In this document: in pieces, positions 7,772 to 8,786 of the stretch
Position numbering within the stretch: the stretch's first letter is position 1
Layout of the letters: each line of letters begins with the position of its first letter
Assembly (NCBI GenBank): GCA_025936205.1
Contig: JAICTU010000390.1
Coordinates: 1 to 8,786, forward strand
Reading direction: 5' to 3'
Length of the DNA stretch: 8,786 nucleotides
DNA from: Polyangiaceae bacterium
GTDB taxonomy: Bacteria > Myxococcota > Polyangia > Polyangiales > Polyangiaceae
The notes under the pieces: model-generated
The model's input: the letters and a program-made list of their open reading frames with translations, nothing else
Databases searched by the model: none
What the model was told of the DNA's origin: nothing
Program-made: the position numbers and the translations under genes

Positions 7772-8173
7772 TCAACCTTTGCCTTTCTCGCGCAGAAGGC
7801 TCCTGATCTGCGCCAATTCCTCGGGGGCCAGCGCCTCGCTCGCCAGCAGGCGCTGCACCAGCAGCGAAGGAGCTCCGTCAAAGACGTTGCGGACGATGCG
7901 CTTCAGGCTCAGAGCCTGATAGCTCTCCTTCGAAACCGCCGCCGCGTACAGATGTCCACGGCCCTCCTTTTCGCTCGTGACGTAGCCCTTTTGCTCCAGG
8001 ATGCGCACCATCGTGGAGATGCTCGTGTACGCCAGCTCTCGCTGCGGCCGCAGGTGCTCTTGCACCTGCGCCACCGAACAGGGGCCGATACGCCAGATGA
8101 CGTTCATCATCTCCAGCTCGACGGCCGTCAACTCCTTCTGCAGTGGCTTCGCGCCATGCTTCTTGTTCACCAT
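7772..8173 (-). CDS. BlaI/MecI/CopY-family winged-helix transcriptional repressor
   Basis: This 133-residue protein has the length and layout of the BlaI/MecI family. An N-terminal winged-helix domain (about 13-80) starts with LTAVELEMMNVIW, has a recognition helix in AYTSISTMVRILEQKGYV (48-65) and a wing ending GRGHLYAA. A C-terminal dimerisation region (about 83-133) contains SLKRIVRNVFDGAPSLLVQRLL and EELAQIRSLL. In BlaI and MecI, cleavage near the start of that region by the partner metallopeptidase relieves repression; the partner is encoded 1 bp downstream. It is likely autoregulated through the two dyads just upstream (8198-8233). No beta-lactamase gene is seen, and the copper operon is separated from it by another gene, so penicillin and copper are both unproven as inducers. 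I give no symbol because the regulated function is not known. Confidence 0.93.
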   Translation of the reverse strand: MVNKKHGAKPLQKELTAVELEMMNVIWRIGPCSVAQVQEHLRPQRELAYTSISTMVRILEQKGYVTSEKEGRGHLYAAAVSKESYQALSLKRIVRNVFDGAPSLLVQRLLASEALAPEELAQIRSLLREKGKG

Positions 8174-8191
8174 GCGCTTCTCACGCCAATC

Positions 8192-8220
8192 ATTCTGACT
8201 AAGGATTTAGTTGGTTGCAA
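8192..8220 (-). promoter_or_regulatory. Putative promoter of the repressor-metallopeptidase operon
   Basis: On the minus strand, TTGCAA (8220-8215) is followed after 17 bp by CAGAAT (8197-8192). Each matches the sigma-70 consensus at four of six positions. Transcription would begin about 12 nt before the repressor ATG at 8173. The spacer and -10 overlap one operator dyad, which fits autorepression. Confidence 0.5.
8198..8211. promoter_or_regulatory. Operator dyad 1, likely site of the BlaI-type repressor
   Basis: ACTAAGGATTTAGT is an ACTAA-N4-TTAGT inverted repeat. It resembles in size and spacing the dyads bound by BlaI/MecI-family dimers, though the core differs from the classic TACA/TGTA. 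It lies between the -35 and -10 of the repressor promoter. Confidence 0.65.
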
Positions 8221-8243
8221 CTAAATCTTTAGTCCGCTAGCAT
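8215..8243 (+). promoter_or_regulatory. Putative promoter of the divergent lipoprotein gene
   Basis: The same palindromic TTGCAA (8215-8220) read on the plus strand is followed after 17 bp by TAGCAT (8238-8243), each matching the sigma-70 consensus at four of six positions. The spacer holds the second operator dyad, so the same repressor should control this direction too. Confidence 0.45.
8220..8233. promoter_or_regulatory. Operator dyad 2, likely site of the BlaI-type repressor
   Basis: ACTAAATCTTTAGT is a second ACTAA-N4-TTAGT dyad. Its centre is 22 bp from that of dyad 1, about two helical turns, so two repressor dimers could sit on one DNA face. Together the dyads form a larger inverted repeat (8197-8234) with 17-nt arms differing at one position and a 4-nt centre. 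Confidence 0.65.
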
Positions 8244-8341
8244 TGCTGAGCTGACGGCGGAAAAAGGTAATGTCCGCGCCGCCGCCGGCTCGACGCGAAA
8301 AGACGTGCACGAAGTGCGTCGAGCCCGGGAGCCTGCCGGAC

Positions 8342-8686
8342 ATGGATACGCCAATGAGATCATTCGTCGGGTGGCAAGCTGGCTGGGCGGTGCTGCTGCT
8401 TTGGGGCTGCGCCAAGGTGAACGTGACTCCTCTGGGCTCGACTGCGGACGGCCGCAGGCAGTTCGAGATCACCTGCGACACGCGGGCAACTCGCGACGGC
8501 ACCTGCCACGCGCGCGCGCTCGCGGCGTGCGGAGGCAGCTATGAGACGCAAGGCCTCGCGAACACCGCCCCGCGAGCGTTCAACCACAACGGGGAAGTCT
8601 ACATCGCCGCCGGGGAGCAAGTGCTCCTCGTGGCGTGCAACCGCCCGGGCCCCAGCATCAAGGCCAGTGCACCCGATAGAATCTGA
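8342..8686 (+). CDS. Small putative lipoprotein, divergent from the repressor operon
   Basis: The protein is 114 residues from this start. A hydrophobic signal (FVGWQAGWAVLLLWGC) ends in a lipobox-like LLWGC, so C23 is the likely acylated residue. The mature part (about 90 residues) has the pattern FEITCDTRATRDGTCHARALAACGGSYE, that is Cys-rich with C-x10-C-x8-C spacing, and ends near VLLVACNRPG. This resembles small uncharacterised lipoproteins of Gram-negative bacteria, but I cannot name a function. An in-frame ATG at 8270 would add 24 residues before the signal and has poorly spaced AAGG; ATG at 8354 (MRSFVGW) is an alternative that still keeps the signal. Promoter and operators upstream are shared with the BlaI-type repressor, so it is a candidate target of that circuit. 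Confidence 0.72.
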   Translation: MDTPMRSFVGWQAGWAVLLLWGCAKVNVTPLGSTADGRRQFEITCDTRATRDGTCHARALAACGGSYETQGLANTAPRAFNHNGEVYIAAGEQVLLVACNRPGPSIKASAPDRI

Positions 8687-8691
8687 GGGCG

Positions 8692-8713
8692 GCTGCGCGA
8701 GGTAATGCGCAGC
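8692..8713 (+). terminator. Possible hairpin terminator after the lipoprotein gene
   Basis: GCTGCGC and GCGCAGC form a perfect 7-bp stem around an 8-nt loop (GAGGTAAT), beginning 6 nt after the lipoprotein stop. No T-run follows, so it is either a weak terminator or chance in GC-rich DNA. I see no supported gene in 8714-8786. Confidence 0.3.
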
Positions 8714-8786
8714 GTGGAGTACCCGGTCGCCTAATTCTGCCTGGCACGCACACTGGAGCCGCCGTTCGGACTCGGTGAACAGGCCG

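Noticed and set aside
8270..8341. Upstream start adding 24 residues to the lipoprotein
   Set aside because: It would bury the lipoprotein signal behind a charged, Cys-containing leader, and the AAGG upstream is only 2-3 nt from the ATG.
6175..8686. Classic beta-lactam resistance (blaI-blaR1-bla) locus
   Set aside because: No beta-lactamase or penicillin-binding sensor domain (SxxK, KTG) is present; the outer domain is transglycosylase-like and the divergent gene is a small lipoprotein.
8687..8786. Possible coding end of another gene at the right edge
   Set aside because: Short open stretches exist on both strands, but none has a ribosome site or recognisable protein sequence.

Overview
This is a GC-rich window with compact, high-GC coding. 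It looks like the chromosome of a Gram-negative bacterium: there is a TolC-type outer-membrane channel, a Tat-exported periplasmic oxidase, and two lipoprotein-type signals. A high-GC gammaproteobacterium (Xanthomonadales or Steroidobacterales type) or a myxobacterium would both fit; the sequence alone does not decide. I see no rRNA, tRNA, CRISPR array or insertion sequence.

Region 1 (1-4673, minus strand) is a tightly packed copper-defence operon read right to left. It encodes a lipoprotein TolC-family efflux channel (3189-4673), a two-cupredoxin-domain multicopper oxidase with a twin-arginine signal (1892-3184), and a copper-type P1B ATPase with YHS and zinc-ribbon-like metal-binding modules (1-1914, cut by the window edge). 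The spacing is 4 bp between the first two genes and a 23-bp overlap between the next two. The ATPase would move Cu(I) out of the cytoplasm, the oxidase would oxidise it in the periplasm, and the channel would serve efflux across the outer membrane. No RND pump or adaptor is seen inside the window.

Region 2 (4674-4958) is a divergent intergenic region with no operator I can defend. Region 3 (4959-6206, plus strand) is one 415-residue protein that fuses a small P-loop nucleotide kinase-like domain to a class I SAM-dependent methyltransferase. Its 3' end overlaps the 3' end of the next, convergent gene by 32 bp.

Region 4 (6175-8686) is the most interesting part, a BlaI/BlaR1-like regulatory pair (minus strand). 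The BlaI-type repressor (7772-8173) is followed 1 bp later by an M56 membrane metallopeptidase (6175-7770). The extracytoplasmic C-terminus of the peptidase is not a penicillin-binding sensor but a lytic-transglycosylase (MltD/SLT-like) domain. Upstream lies an AT-rich island with two ACTAA-N4-TTAGT dyads 22 bp apart, arranged around a palindromic TTGCAA. That hexamer can act as the -35 element for both the repressor operon and a divergent small lipoprotein gene (8342-8686). The inferred circuit is a cell-wall-sensing anti-repressor that cleaves its repressor and releases its own operon and the lipoprotein gene. No beta-lactamase gene is present in the window.
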